Positions 17,915 to 27,004 of a stretch of DNA of 64,000 nucleotides are shown here, piece by piece. The position numbers and the translations under genes are program-made. Numbering within the stretch: the stretch's first letter is position 1; every line of letters begins with the position of its first letter. Under the pieces are notes generated by a model. That model was given only the letters and a program-made list of their open reading frames with translations. It had not been told where the DNA came from and made no database searches. The DNA comes from Nocardia donostiensis (GTDB lineage: Bacteria; Actinomycetota; Actinomycetes; Mycobacteriales; Mycobacteriaceae), in NCBI RefSeq assembly GCF_002081715.1, contig NZ_MUKP01000006.1, positions 62,001-126,000 of the forward strand, written 5' to 3'.

Positions 17915-18495
17915 TCCCCCGCATGGACCTGATCGAGGTCGAACGCAAGCGCGAACTCGCCGACAGCGAAGCCCTGCAGCGGCGCCTCGCCGAACTCGGC
18001 TATCGCGAAATCAGTTCGCTCACCGAAGTCGACACCTACTACAGCAGGCCCGACGTCGACTACATGGAAACCGTGGAATGCCTACGGGTACGGCATCGCG
18101 ACGGGTCGGCCGAGATCACCTACAAGCCACCATCCAGCACAGTCACCCATTCGGAACATGGTGTCATCGCGAAGCGGGAAATCAACGTTCGGCTCGCCGA
18201 CCCCGGCCAGGCAGGCGCGGCGAACGCACTGCTCGAGGCGATCGGACTGATCGAACTTGTCCGAGTCGACAAGGCACGCACCACCTATCGCCGTCCAGGC
18301 CATGACGACACGACCATAAGTATCGATATCCTCGCCGGTGTCGGCTCCTTCGTCGAAACCGAGATTCTCGCTTCCGACAGTGACAGCGCAGCTGCATATC
18401 TCGAGGACATCGAACAGGAGGTCGGCATTTCTGCTGACCCGATCGTGCGCCTCCCCTATCGGGACCTGGTGATGCGTGCACACTCGACAGCATGA
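17911..18495 (+). CDS. CYTH-domain protein (class IV adenylate cyclase / triphosphatase family)
   Basis: A 194-aa CYTH-fold protein. The signature ExExK appears as EVERK at the N-terminus, and the barrel's basic strands are visible: CLRVRHRDGSAEITYKPPSS, VIAKREINVRL, KARTTYRR, with SIDILAGVGSFVETEI carrying the metal-binding acidic residues. Members hydrolyse organic triphosphates or make cAMP, and the sequence does not tell which. The ATG at 17911 overlaps the methyltransferase stop (ATGA); an ATG four codons later is possible. It is the last gene of the operon. Confidence 0.85.
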   Translation: MIPRMDLIEVERKRELADSEALQRRLAELGYREISSLTEVDTYYSRPDVDYMETVECLRVRHRDGSAEITYKPPSSTVTHSEHGVIAKREINVRLADPGQAGAANALLEAIGLIELVRVDKARTTYRRPGHDDTTISIDILAGVGSFVETEILASDSDSAAAYLEDIEQEVGISADPIVRLPYRDLVMRAHSTA

Positions 18496-18719
18496 CCGAT
18501 ACCGCAAGCAGCTGATCAGAGCGTCGCACACGCCTTCACTTGCCGGCATCCTCTCTCGCCTCGCGTGTCTGTTCATCCGGTGTCGGGGCAACTCCGGAAG
18601 GCGCTCGATGCGGCAGTTGCGGGCATGGCGAAGCAGGGCCGGAGTAGTAGCTACTCTCACCACGATATCGGCCTGCACGCATGTCGAACTTGTCGGCGGC
18701 TACTCGTAGCGTTCGTGGA

Positions 18720-20006
18720 ATGGACTGGAAACCGTGGCTGGAGCTGTGGAGCGAGGAACGGATCACCGCCAGTGATTCCGGTGAGCTGGATCCCGAGGTG
18801 GTGCGGCAGCGCTGGCTCGGTTACGCCCCGGCCGCCGAGGCCGACGTCGCGGCGGTCGAGGAGCGACTCGGCGTGAAGTTGCCGCCCTCGTATCGCAGCT
18901 TCCTGCTGACCACCGATGGATGGCGTCATGCCGGGGAATTCGTGTGGCAGATGCGTGACACCACCGATCTGGGGTGGCTGCATGACCTCGAACCGGTCTG
19001 GGAGTCGTGGGCCGACCTGCTCACCGATGCTCCGGTCGACGCACCGGGTAACCCGTTCGCTCGCGGACTGTTGATCTCGCTTCACGCCGACGCCGGGGTT
19101 CTGTTCCTCGACCCGGCCGACCGTGACGAGACCGGCGAGTGGGCCGCCTACAGCGTGTTTTCCTGGGCTGAGTTTCCGCGGCGGTACCCGTCGTTCACTG
19201 CGCTCATGGAATCGCTGTATCAAGGCTTTCATCGGCTGCGCCGGCCGGCGGGCAAGACTCGTGACAGCTGGGATCTGGTGGTGGAGCAGGCTCGGGGCGA
19301 GGCTCTTTCCGGGAATATCGACACAGCGATGGTGGCCCTGGAAAAAGCCCAAGAGTTCGGGCGACCACGCGCCACAGTCCTCCGAGTCCAGCTCCAGATG
19401 TTCCTCGCCGCTTCCTCCCCCTACGAGGCCTCCCGGCTTCTTTCGCAGCTGCTGTCCCCGGAGTCCGTCCCGGACGGATTCTTCACCGGTTCACTGTTCA
19501 CCGAAGAATTCCTGCCGTGCGTGTTCCTGCAACACACGCATAAAGAACCCTGGTATGGCTCCGCGCTCGAGATTGCCCAGCACCAGGCAGACCGCGCACA
19601 CACCGGGCACCGCGTAGCCCTCGAAATCGCCCGGCAACACGCCGAGGACGAGTCCTCGCAGTACTCCGCGCTCGAGGTTGCCCAGATCCTCGAAGTTGCC
19701 CAGAACGACAAAGGGTTCGAGATCGGACGTGCCATCGACGAGCACCGAACTCGGGCGCAGCAGCCCGGCTATCGCCTCACCTACGGAAACCAGGCCTTCG
19801 ACACCGCGGTACGGAATGCGCTCACTGAACACCACTCCGACCCGACAGCCCTGTGGCAGGCACTCGAAGCCGCCATGGCGCACTGGCAGCCCCGCACTCC
19901 GGATCACATCGCCCCGGTCGCGCTGCTCGCCGACCCTGTTCTGGCGTACAGCCTCACCCCGGAACGCGGCCGCGCATTGTTGAGTCAACCGCGGAGTAGC
20001 CGCTGA
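18720..20006 (+). CDS. SMI1/KNR4 (SUKH) family protein
   Basis: The 428-aa product carries a SUKH domain: AEADVAAVEERLGVKLPPSY, then SFLLTTDGW and GLLISLHADAGVLFLDP (about residues 30-150). The C-terminal 270 residues are helical with imperfect repeats based on SALEIAQ, VALEIARQHA and SALEVAQ. SUKH proteins often act as immunity proteins against polymorphic toxins; no toxin gene is adjacent. The ATG at 18720 is chosen because the domain start follows closely and the upstream frame is low-complexity. It is 224 bp after the CYTH gene. Confidence 0.8.
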   Translation: MDWKPWLELWSEERITASDSGELDPEVVRQRWLGYAPAAEADVAAVEERLGVKLPPSYRSFLLTTDGWRHAGEFVWQMRDTTDLGWLHDLEPVWESWADLLTDAPVDAPGNPFARGLLISLHADAGVLFLDPADRDETGEWAAYSVFSWAEFPRRYPSFTALMESLYQGFHRLRRPAGKTRDSWDLVVEQARGEALSGNIDTAMVALEKAQEFGRPRATVLRVQLQMFLAASSPYEASRLLSQLLSPESVPDGFFTGSLFTEEFLPCVFLQHTHKEPWYGSALEIAQHQADRAHTGHRVALEIARQHAEDESSQYSALEVAQILEVAQNDKGFEIGRAIDEHRTRAQQPGYRLTYGNQAFDTAVRNALTEHHSDPTALWQALEAAMAHWQPRTPDHIAPVALLADPVLAYSLTPERGRALLSQPRSSR

Positions 20007-20066
20007 CCTCGCGAGCAACCGACCCCGCCGGACCGGCGGCGGGCCGTACCGGCGGACAGGGCGACG

Positions 20067-20672
20067 TCACGCAGGGGTGCCGAGCGGCGGGTGCTCGAGT
20101 ACGCGGGGCTTGTACTCGACCAGCTGGATACGGCCGTCGAAGGTGCGGTGCTCGATCATCTCGAGGGCGACGTCCGGATAGCCGTCGTAGATGCGTTCTT
20201 CGCCCGTCGCCCCGGTGATCACCGGGAACATCACGACCCGGAAGCGGTCGACGAGCCCGGCTCGTAGCAGGGACCGGCACAGACTGAGGCTGCCGATCGT
20301 GCTGAGGAGCCCCGAACCACTCGACTTCATGGCGCGGACCGCCTCGACGGCGTCGTCGCGGACCAGCGTGGAGTTGGCCCACGTCAGTGGCTCCTCGAGC
20401 GAGGAGGAGAACACCACCTTGGACGCTTGCGTGAGCTCATCGACGGACGCCTCCTCTTCGGGCCTGAACTCGTCTTGGCCATCCGGGACCTCGCCGGCGG
20501 CGAAGCCCGACATCAGACGGTAGGTGTTCGCTCCCATCAGGTAGGTGACCTCGGGCTGCTCGCCGAGCCACGCGAGGTACTCCGGGCCCTCGAGGCCCCA
20601 GAAACCGGGCCATCCCACTCCCGATGCGTAGCCGTCGAGAGAGGTGATGAAGTCGACGAGAAGCTCCGACAT
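20067..20672 (-). CDS. RibD C-terminal / dihydrofolate-reductase-fold protein
   Basis: A 201-aa protein of the bacterial bifunctional deaminase-reductase C-terminal family. LVDFITSLDGYASG is the N-terminal strand and Asp-containing loop, TYLMGANTYRLMSGF binds the cofactor diphosphate, and LLSTIGSLSLCRSLLRAGLV is the family's GS(L)xL helix. NADPH-dependent reduction is the family activity; the substrate is unknown. AAAGGA lies 8 bases before the ATG. It is transcribed toward the SUKH gene, with 60 bp between stops. Confidence 0.85.
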   Translation of the reverse strand: MSELLVDFITSLDGYASGVGWPGFWGLEGPEYLAWLGEQPEVTYLMGANTYRLMSGFAAGEVPDGQDEFRPEEEASVDELTQASKVVFSSSLEEPLTWANSTLVRDDAVEAVRAMKSSGSGLLSTIGSLSLCRSLLRAGLVDRFRVVMFPVITGATGEERIYDGYPDVALEMIEHRTFDGRIQLVEYKPRVLEHPPLGTPA

Positions 20673-20989
20673 TGCTGTGTCCTTTCCTAGATGTCACGAG
20701 CTTTGACCGACCGGGAGCCACAAACTCATCGGCCGCGCTGTGGGGTAACGAGAAACCCATCGTCTCGCCAGTACACCCCCGCCAAACTGCGTTGCGGAGC
20801 ACTCGACGTGCGCCCAGCATGCCTTCGCGCCCGCGCCCTGCGAGGCAAGGGCGGCGAGGTCGCCCGGGCAATCTACATCACCCCTGATCTTCTCCAACCC
20901 GGTGAATATTCCAGCAGCGTTCGAATCACTGTTGATGGTTACCCTGCGCTTCTCCAGATGTCCGATAGGGCATAAGAAGTGGTCCGGGT
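20673..20989. other. Region without identifiable genes
   Basis: Upstream of the reductase and downstream of the SLOG-like fragment. No frame reads as a recognisable protein. It probably holds the reductase promoter and the eroded end of the SLOG-like gene. Confidence 0.45.
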
Positions 20990-21384
20990 TTGCTTTTTCT
21001 GTTAGTAACCGAGAAGGCAAACCGGTTGAACTCACGCGGCGCCTTCGGTCCAGACCACAATCCACAGCCACTCCACGCTGCCGTGCCGCCAGCCTCGCCA
21101 CCTCCCTCATCCCACACCGCGACCAGCCGATCAGCCAACCCGAGCAGCGCCGCGTTCGCAGCCTCGTATGCTTCCCGGCCGGCCTCCTCGTAATCCATTG
21201 CCCGACCCTCGGACGCACGCGCCACCAGCTCATCGAACACCAGTGCGTGATCAGGCTTCACTTTGGCTTCGCGGTAATTCCGGGACGGCAACACCACCTC
21301 GAGTCGCCCACCGGCCTCGAGCACCGCTTGCGCGAACACCGAATCGGCTCCTCGGGCAATACAGCTCACCAATTCCGCTACCAC
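20990..21384 (-). pseudogene. SLOG-like (nucleotide-sensing) protein fragment
   Basis: The readable part includes LVSCIARGADSVFAQAVLEA, GGRLEVVLPSRNYR, KVKPDHALVFDEL and LGLADRLVAVWDEG, a pattern seen in small SLOG/Rossmann proteins of actinobacteria. The N-terminal glycine-rich strand is missing. After GGTA the C-terminus becomes a reading unlike the family, as if frameshifted. The fragment is therefore truncated at both ends. SLOG proteins appear in nucleotide-signal immunity systems, but this copy looks dead. Confidence 0.55.
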
Positions 21385-21399
21385 CCGCTTCCAGGTCTG

Positions 21400-22572
21400 T
21401 CACACGGGCTGAACGAGCACAGAGGCCTGGCCGCCCAGCAGGCGGCGGATCTCCTCGTCCGGATACGGGGTGCTCCGGCTCGCCTGCTGGAACGCACGCA
21501 TGAACGCGGACATCGCTGCGGCGATCGGCGCGTGCCGGGTGAGGACCGTGGCGGCCTCCACAGGGATTCCCTCCGGCGGCTTGCCCTCGGCGAAGACGCG
21601 CACCATCATGGCGCGCGCCTCCCGGTCCTCCCGCCGGAGCCCGTACAAGGCGGTGACCAGCCAGTTCACCAGGTAAGTGGCGGTGTAGCCGCGGTCGTAG
21701 CTCTGGTTCTGGTCGAAGAACGCGGCCTCCTCCGGCGAGATGTCGAACCCGGAGGAGAGCGCCAGGCCGTAGTCGCCGAAGTAGAGGCGTTGACCGTCGG
21801 TCAGGATGTTCTCGAAGTGCGCGTCGAGATGCAGCAACCCACGGCTGTTCATGAACGCGATGCCGGCGGCCAGTTCCCGCTCCACCATGACGCAGGCCCG
21901 GTCGGTGGCCTCGTCACCCGCCTCGATCTGGGCGTTCAGCCACTCGTGCAGGTTCTGCGGGATGTACTCCAGGAACAACGCGATGCTCGCCGAAGAGTCC
22001 TGCAGGGCCTCGATCCGGCGGCGTACCTGCGGTCGACCGTCCCAGTAGGCGACAGCGCGATCGATGTCGGCCAGCTCCTCCGGCAGCGGTGTCGCATCCG
22101 GTAGTACCCGCCAGTGGTACATCAGCGGGAAGCCCTCGTGTTCGGCGGCGAGCACCCAGTTCGTCGTCATGATGTGCACGGCGAGCTCACGCCAGGCCCC
22201 GAAGCCCGGACCGCCGATGAGGCCGACACCGTACTGGCAGAAGAGCGGCACGTCGAACAGGTTCGCCGTGGACCGAGCGTGCTCCGGCTGCCGTTCCAGG
22301 TCGGTGAGGGGTACTCGCTTCACGAAGACCGGGGATCCGGAGACCTCCAGCAGCGCCGTCTTCCCGCCGATACCGGCGCCGATCGGCGCGGCCGCGTCCA
22401 CGAGCTCGCGCAACGCGTTATCGCTGTGCAACGCCAGGGACGTGGAGAGAGCGCTGTGGGCGCGCAGGCGCGCCAAGCGCGACATGTCACGGGTCGTCGC
22501 CGCGTTGCGGGATATCGCCGCGTCAGGTGAACAGGACGTCACTGCGTCAGGGAAGTTCGCTGCGGCCTCCAC
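21400..22572 (-). CDS. Protein-kinase-like protein
   Basis: The 390-aa product has a kinase-like C-lobe: GLLHLDAHFENILTDG is the catalytic loop with His, Asp and Asn in place, and RLYFGDYGLALSSGFD replaces DFG with GDYG. The N-lobe shows a glycine-containing segment (APIGAGIGGKTALLEV) and SPVFVKRVP with a candidate ATP-binding lysine. No membrane anchor or PASTA repeats. It resembles stand-alone actinobacterial kinase-fold proteins whose substrates are unknown. The GTG at 22572 is the longest start; an ATG at 22485 is equally possible because the first 29 residues look non-domain. Confidence 0.75.
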   Translation of the reverse strand: MEAAANFPDAVTSCSPDAAISRNAATTRDMSRLARLRAHSALSTSLALHSDNALRELVDAAAPIGAGIGGKTALLEVSGSPVFVKRVPLTDLERQPEHARSTANLFDVPLFCQYGVGLIGGPGFGAWRELAVHIMTTNWVLAAEHEGFPLMYHWRVLPDATPLPEELADIDRAVAYWDGRPQVRRRIEALQDSSASIALFLEYIPQNLHEWLNAQIEAGDEATDRACVMVERELAAGIAFMNSRGLLHLDAHFENILTDGQRLYFGDYGLALSSGFDISPEEAAFFDQNQSYDRGYTATYLVNWLVTALYGLRREDREARAMMVRVFAEGKPPEGIPVEAATVLTRHAPIAAAMSAFMRAFQQASRSTPYPDEEIRRLLGGQASVLVQPV

Positions 22573-22759
22573 GTGGAGCCGACCTCGATTCAGTCATGGC
22601 CACGCGGTCGTGCCGGCGGCCTCAGAACGGGCAGGAGGTCGGTCCGGGGTCACGCCCGACGGCTTGTCCTCCGAAACCGCACCCTACGTTACGACCTCCA
22701 CGCGACGACTCCACATAGTGAGAGACGAGGCGTCAGATGTCGACCGGAAGCTACGGGGC

Positions 22760-23113
22760 CGCTGGCTTTCGGCATGTCGCCGCCCCGCAGAATCTCCAGA
22801 TTCTCCGAGTCTCCTTCGCCATCTCGCCGCCATCCCCGACCAGTGGCGAGAGCTGACAGGTCCGCTGCGCAGCCACAGCGCCGCCGCCAAAATCATGGCG
22901 TCGCTGCTCACCACGCCCGTCATCACCGCAGAAGACGCCTCCGACCGGCTTCGGCTGAGCACAAGCAGGGCCTATACAGCCATCAAGCGCCTCCATGAAA
23001 GCGGAGTGATCCGGCCTCTGACGACCCGGAAGAGAGATCAGGTGTGGGGCGCCGGCCTGGTCCTCGACGAACTGGACGCGCTCGGAGCCCGCATCAAGAA
23101 GGCAGCGACCTGA
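22760..23113 (+). pseudogene. Fic-family protein, C-terminal fragment
   Basis: The end of this frame reads WRELTGPLRSHSAAAKIMAS, ITAEDASDRLRLSTSRAYTA and IKRLHESGVIRPLTTRKRDQ, the winged-helix tail found after the catalytic domain of many Fic proteins. The Fic motif HPFxxGNGR and all catalytic sequence are absent; the upstream part of the same frame runs antisense to the kinase-like gene. Only a remnant of an adenylyltransferase-type gene is left. Confidence 0.65.
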
Positions 23114-23229
23114 GCCGTCGGCCTGCCTGCAACCTGCAGCAGGGACAATCCCGGCCATCGGCACTCCGGGCGCCGCCCTTCACGATGGTTGTTCTTCGCT
23201 TGTTGGTGTGCGGGAATGAGGACACCCAT

Positions 23230-23640
23230 GGCCGAGACCGGCCCAGTCGCACACTGGGCGACCTGGTCGCGGTCATCGAACAGGCGACCGCCATCGACGT
23301 CGCCGTACTGGATGCGGGTCCGTACGAACACGGCCTGACGATGCGAAACCCGGTATGCGACGCCGTATTCATCGGCGTGGCGCGTACCCGGAATCCGATT
23401 ACTCGCCCGAGCTATCAAGGCATACGAAGAAGTGCTGTCCGCGCAGGCAATCGCCACTCTGCGCGGTATCACGCTGGAAGCCGCCCAGGAAGAGTTGCGC
23501 GAAGCAGGTGTCGAGCCTGCCGGACAGCACATCCCCCGACAAATCCACGATGCGCGCTCTACACCCAGCTACACAGTCTCGACGGGCTGCCGCCGATCGA
23601 GAAAACCAGCCTTCTCACACTTCCCGCACTGGCCATAAGG
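23230..23640 (+). pseudogene. ImmA/IrrE-type metallopeptidase remnant
   Basis: One frame gives VIEQATAIDVAVLDAGPYEH, GLTMRNPVCDAVFIGVARTR, the strand pair before the zinc helix of ImmA/IrrE peptidases. The next frame gives RAIKAYEEVLSAQAIATLRG and ITLEAAQEELREAGVEP, the usual C-terminus of the same proteins. The HExxH helix between them is missing, so an internal deletion plus frameshift removed the active site. No companion XRE regulator is adjacent. Confidence 0.65.
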
Positions 23641-23766
23641 TGCGTTGACACCTCGGCACGCACTGCTTACGCGACCAGTTGGTAACCCACATCCGCGAGG
23701 TGGCGAAAACCGGCAAATGATCGCATCGGTCAGCCGCCGCAAAGCTGGGATAGCCCCGCCGACGGA

Positions 23767-25323
23767 CTACGTCACCACGAAGTCGGCCATCATCGCCATG
23801 TCCTCGTGTTCGAGATTGTGGCAGTGCAGCATGAACGGGCCGGGGTAGTCGGTGAAGCGGACCGCCACCTCGACGACTTCGGCAGGGCGGACGTCGACGG
23901 TGTCTTTCCAGCCTGCGTCGAAGGGGCCGGGTGGGCGGTTGTTGCGGGAGATCACCTGGAACGGGTCGAGGTGGACATGGACCGGGTGGTGGAAATCGGT
24001 GATAAAGCGCCAGATTTCGACGGTGCCCAGGCGCGGGTTCGCCAACGCACGGCCCGGTTCGTAGGGGGCGCCGTTGATCGACCACCCGACCGGGCCCAAC
24101 TGGAACAAGAAGGTGCGTTCGGCGACGGCGGTGGTCGGGTCCAGGCGCTCCACGGGTGCGAGCTGATCGGGGATGGTGGTGTCGTCGTGTCGTAGTGGGC
24201 CGGTGACGTCGAAGCGCATGATGTCGGCAGCCGGTCCGGTGTCGAGGGTGTTGCGGAGCCGGACCGAGGTGCCGGGCGGGTAGGCGCCGAAGTCGATGAT
24301 CACGTCGAATCGTTCGGCCGGGGAGATATCGATGTGGTCGTGCCGGATCGGTCGGTCGAGTAAGCCCCCGTCACTGCCGACCTGCACGAAACCGGTTCCA
24401 GGCGTGTCGAGAGCGAGCCGGTAGCGGCGTGCGTTGGAAGCATTGAGCAACCGGAATCGGTAGCGCACCGGCGACACCTCCAGCCGCGGCCACGGCGCGC
24501 CGTTGACGAGCACCACATCACCGAGGACGCCGTTCATGTAGGGGTCCGTGACACCGGGTGTGTGTAGGTCCGGGTCGATCAGCGGGTAGGCGAACGAGCC
24601 GTCGGCGGCAAAGGAACGATCGCTGATGAGCAGGGGGATGTCACGGTCGCCGCGCGGTAGCGGCAGGGCATCCTCGATGTCGTCGCCGACCAGGTGGAAT
24701 CCGGACAGCCCACGCCAGACCGCCGGGCCGGTGAAGCTGTGCCGGTGGTCGTGGTACCACAGGGACGCGGCGCGTTGACGGTTCGGATACAGGTAGATGC
24801 GTTCGCCGTGGGCGAGCGCGCCCGTCGTGGTGGCGACCCCGTGGCCATGGGTGTGCTGGGGTGCGGTGGTCGAGCCGACCGGCAGGATCAGGTCCATCGG
24901 GTAGCCGTCGCTGTCGGCGGGTGTGTGCCCGCCGTGCAGATGCACCACCGTCGGGTGGGGCAGTTCGTTACGGTGGCGCACCGAGGTCGCCCGGCCGGAC
25001 CTCGCCCGGATGGTGGGGCCAGGGAAGCTGCCGTGGTAGGTCCATGCTTCGGTGCGCATACCCGGCAGGATGTCGAGATATGCGGTGCGCTGGATGATCT
25101 CGTAGTGGTCGGTGGTCGCATCGGAAGCGACGGGAGCCAGTTCCGGTGGAATCGGTAGCCGCGCCCGAAACGGCTGCGGCAGGGGCACCGCGCTGGGCAG
25201 CAGCAATCCCGGCTCACCCGGTCGCACGATCTTCGGCACCGTCGACCAGCCCGCGGCGCCGACGGCGACAGCCGCTCCGACACCGGCCCCCGCGCGCAGG
25301 AATCCTCGCCTGCTGATACTCAT
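23767..25323 (-). CDS. Tat-exported multicopper oxidase
   Basis: The 518-aa laccase/CotA-type oxidase starts with a twin-arginine signal (SRRGFLRAG) and Ala-rich h-region. All four copper motifs are present: VVHLHGGHT, LWYHDHRH, HPVHVHLDP and HCHNLEHEDMAMM, the last giving the type 1 axial Met. It would oxidise phenolics, bilirubin-like compounds or metals outside the membrane with O2. The ATG at 25323 overlaps the stop of the membrane gene at 25320 (ATGA); an upstream start at 25338 is possible. It is the last gene of a three-gene coupled operon. Confidence 0.92.
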   Translation of the reverse strand: MSISRRGFLRAGAGVGAAVAVGAAGWSTVPKIVRPGEPGLLLPSAVPLPQPFRARLPIPPELAPVASDATTDHYEIIQRTAYLDILPGMRTEAWTYHGSFPGPTIRARSGRATSVRHRNELPHPTVVHLHGGHTPADSDGYPMDLILPVGSTTAPQHTHGHGVATTTGALAHGERIYLYPNRQRAASLWYHDHRHSFTGPAVWRGLSGFHLVGDDIEDALPLPRGDRDIPLLISDRSFAADGSFAYPLIDPDLHTPGVTDPYMNGVLGDVVLVNGAPWPRLEVSPVRYRFRLLNASNARRYRLALDTPGTGFVQVGSDGGLLDRPIRHDHIDISPAERFDVIIDFGAYPPGTSVRLRNTLDTGPAADIMRFDVTGPLRHDDTTIPDQLAPVERLDPTTAVAERTFLFQLGPVGWSINGAPYEPGRALANPRLGTVEIWRFITDFHHPVHVHLDPFQVISRNNRPPGPFDAGWKDTVDVRPAEVVEVAVRFTDYPGPFMLHCHNLEHEDMAMMADFVVT

Positions 25324-25700
25324 CGCTGCCACCGCCACGCCCAGCTCACCAGCAGCGCCGTGCTGATGGACAATCCCACCGCGAGTGGAATATGCACCGC
25401 CAGCACCCGTTCCTCACCGAGCGGGATGAGCGCCGCCGCGATCGCCAACTGGAGCACTGCGGTCCGGGCGGGCCACGTCGGGCCACCCCCCTTGCGCCAC
25501 AGCAGCACCGCGCACACGAGCTGACCGAAGAACACCAGTGCCACGAGTCCGCCGTTGCGGCTGTGCATCGCCAAGGCTTCGAAGTGCCCAGCCAGGAAAC
25601 CGCCGGCCAGGGCGGCCTGGGCGAATACCAGCACCGCCGCCGCCGTCGCCGTCGCCCGGAACAGCGGCAGCGGCCATCGGGCGACCACGGCCGCGGTCAT
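25320..25700 (-). CDS. Four-span membrane protein of the oxidase operon
   Basis: The 126-aa protein has four membrane segments (about residues 12-33, 47-66, 78-96, 102-121) and little else. No family is recognised, though the layout resembles small DoxX-like or cytochrome-b561-like membrane proteins. It overlaps the amidohydrolase stop at its start and the oxidase start at its end, so all three are co-translated. It may anchor or supply electrons to the oxidase; that is inference. Confidence 0.75.
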   Translation of the reverse strand: MTAAVVARWPLPLFRATATAAAVLVFAQAALAGGFLAGHFEALAMHSRNGGLVALVFFGQLVCAVLLWRKGGGPTWPARTAVLQLAIAAALIPLGEERVLAVHIPLAVGLSISTALLVSWAWRWQR

Positions 25701-26818
25701 CGGCGGACCTGGCGCACGCCGCGCCGCCACACCTCGGCGATCGCGGAAGTGGCGGTGATATCCGTGGTCGGGTCCCCGTCGACGAGCAGCAGATCCGCAC
25801 GCAAGCCCGGTGCGATGCGTCCTCGATCGGACAGCCCGAAGTGATCGGCCGTCCGGCTCGTCGCGGCCGTGAGCGCCTCCAGTGGGCTCAGCCCCACCCC
25901 GATCAGCAGCACCAGTTCCCGATGCAGACCCGAGCCATGGGCGGGGACGTACGGGGTCGCGTCGGTGCCGGCGAGCAGTGGCACGCCGGCCCGATACAGT
26001 GCCCGCGCCACCCGGATCGCGTCGGCGAACGAGCCGGGCACCGCGCAGTCGGCGGTGATCTCGCGCTGCCCGGTGATGGCCTCGAAGTACACGAGGGTGC
26101 TCACCACGAACACGTCCTGCGCGACGATACGATCGACCAGCTCGAGGGTTTGGTCGGTGAAATCGGTCCACACGTGTGCCAGCCCGTCGACGCCGGCATC
26201 GAGCGCGATTGTCACTTCGCGCTCGGTGATCGCGTGCGCGATCACCTGCAATCCCGCGTCATGGGCGTGGGTGGTCAGCGCTTGCGCGGTCTGCGCCGAC
26301 AGCATCGGCAGTCCCGTGCCGTGCACGGCGCCGTCATCGATGACGATCTTCAGATAGTCGGTGCCCTCTGCCAGTCTGGCCTGCACGAAATCCGCCGCCT
26401 GTTCGGGGCCGGAGATGGTGTCGAACGGTGGCAGGTCGAGCGCGGCGATATCCGGTGCGGCCAGCAGTTGACTCGGATGTCCGCCCGGTGCGGTGGCCAG
26501 GGTGCCCGCGCTGCGGAAATCGGCGATATCGTCGCGCAGTTCAGCCGCCGCCCGCTGGGCTGTCAAGACCTCGGGGAGGCAGAACATGTCGAGCTCGGTC
26601 GTGACGCCGAAAGTGAGCGCGGCAGCCAGGTCGCCGTCGAAGATGTGGGTGTGGGCATCGATCAGTCCCGGCAACAGGGTGCGGCCGGTCCCGTCGATCT
26701 CCACATCGGCGGGAGCGTCGTCGGTGGCGACGATCCTGCTGTCATCGATGAGCACTGTGGTGCGGTCGATGCGCTGCTCGCCGTCGAAGACGCGGACATT
26801 GCTGATGCGGGTACGCAT
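25697..26818 (-). CDS. Metal-dependent amidohydrolase
   Basis: A 373-aa amidohydrolase-superfamily enzyme of the imidazolonepropionase/prolidase-like group. The first metal motif is GLIDAHTHIFDGD, the carboxylated-lysine position is in TDYLKIVIDDG, HAI and HVWTDF supply further His ligands, and LLAGTDATPYV holds the catalytic Asp. A DLLLVDGDPTTD strand closes the beta-sandwich. AGGAG precedes the ATG at 26818 by 5 bases; the open frame upstream is antisense to the ECF41 gene. First gene of the oxidase operon. Confidence 0.88.
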   Translation of the reverse strand: MRTRISNVRVFDGEQRIDRTTVLIDDSRIVATDDAPADVEIDGTGRTLLPGLIDAHTHIFDGDLAAALTFGVTTELDMFCLPEVLTAQRAAAELRDDIADFRSAGTLATAPGGHPSQLLAAPDIAALDLPPFDTISGPEQAADFVQARLAEGTDYLKIVIDDGAVHGTGLPMLSAQTAQALTTHAHDAGLQVIAHAITEREVTIALDAGVDGLAHVWTDFTDQTLELVDRIVAQDVFVVSTLVYFEAITGQREITADCAVPGSFADAIRVARALYRAGVPLLAGTDATPYVPAHGSGLHRELVLLIGVGLSPLEALTAATSRTADHFGLSDRGRIAPGLRADLLLVDGDPTTDITATSAIAEVWRRGVRQVRR

Positions 26819-26882
26819 GGGAGCTCCTGGTAGGGATGGTGGGAAGGGATTTCGTCGGCTAGGAGCAAGCGATGTGGGCAGA

Positions 26883-26889
26883 ATGTGAC
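26883..26889 (-). promoter_or_regulatory. Candidate ECF41-type -35 element for the oxidase operon
   Basis: On the minus strand CGTCACA lies about 65 bp before the amidohydrolase ATG and matches 6 of 7 bases of TGTCACA. It overlaps GACGCCGAG, which is inverted as CTCGGCGTC at 26943-26951, giving the intergenic region a palindromic layout. Confidence 0.35.
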
Positions 26890-26935
26890 GCCGAGGTGGT
26901 GTTTTTGTGGGGTGAGTCACGGAATCCGGCGCACT

Positions 26936-26964
26936 TGTCACACTCGGCGTCGCCGCGGCCCTCT
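26936..26964 (+). promoter_or_regulatory. ECF41-type promoter before the first ECF41 gene
   Basis: TGTCACA (26936-26942) matches the published -35 of ECF41 promoters. It is followed 18 bases later by CTCT (26961-26964). The same TGTCACA with a downstream CTCTGTG lies at 42085 and 44307. Position 63 bp before the start suits autoregulation. Confidence 0.5.
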
Positions 26965-27004
26965 TGGTAGGAGGACCATTTCCTTGCCGGACCGGAGGAC
27001 TGCC

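Noticed and set aside
21390..21400. TGTCACA at the 3' end of the kinase-like gene
   Set aside because: It lies at the end of a gene and points to no start codon at promoter distance.
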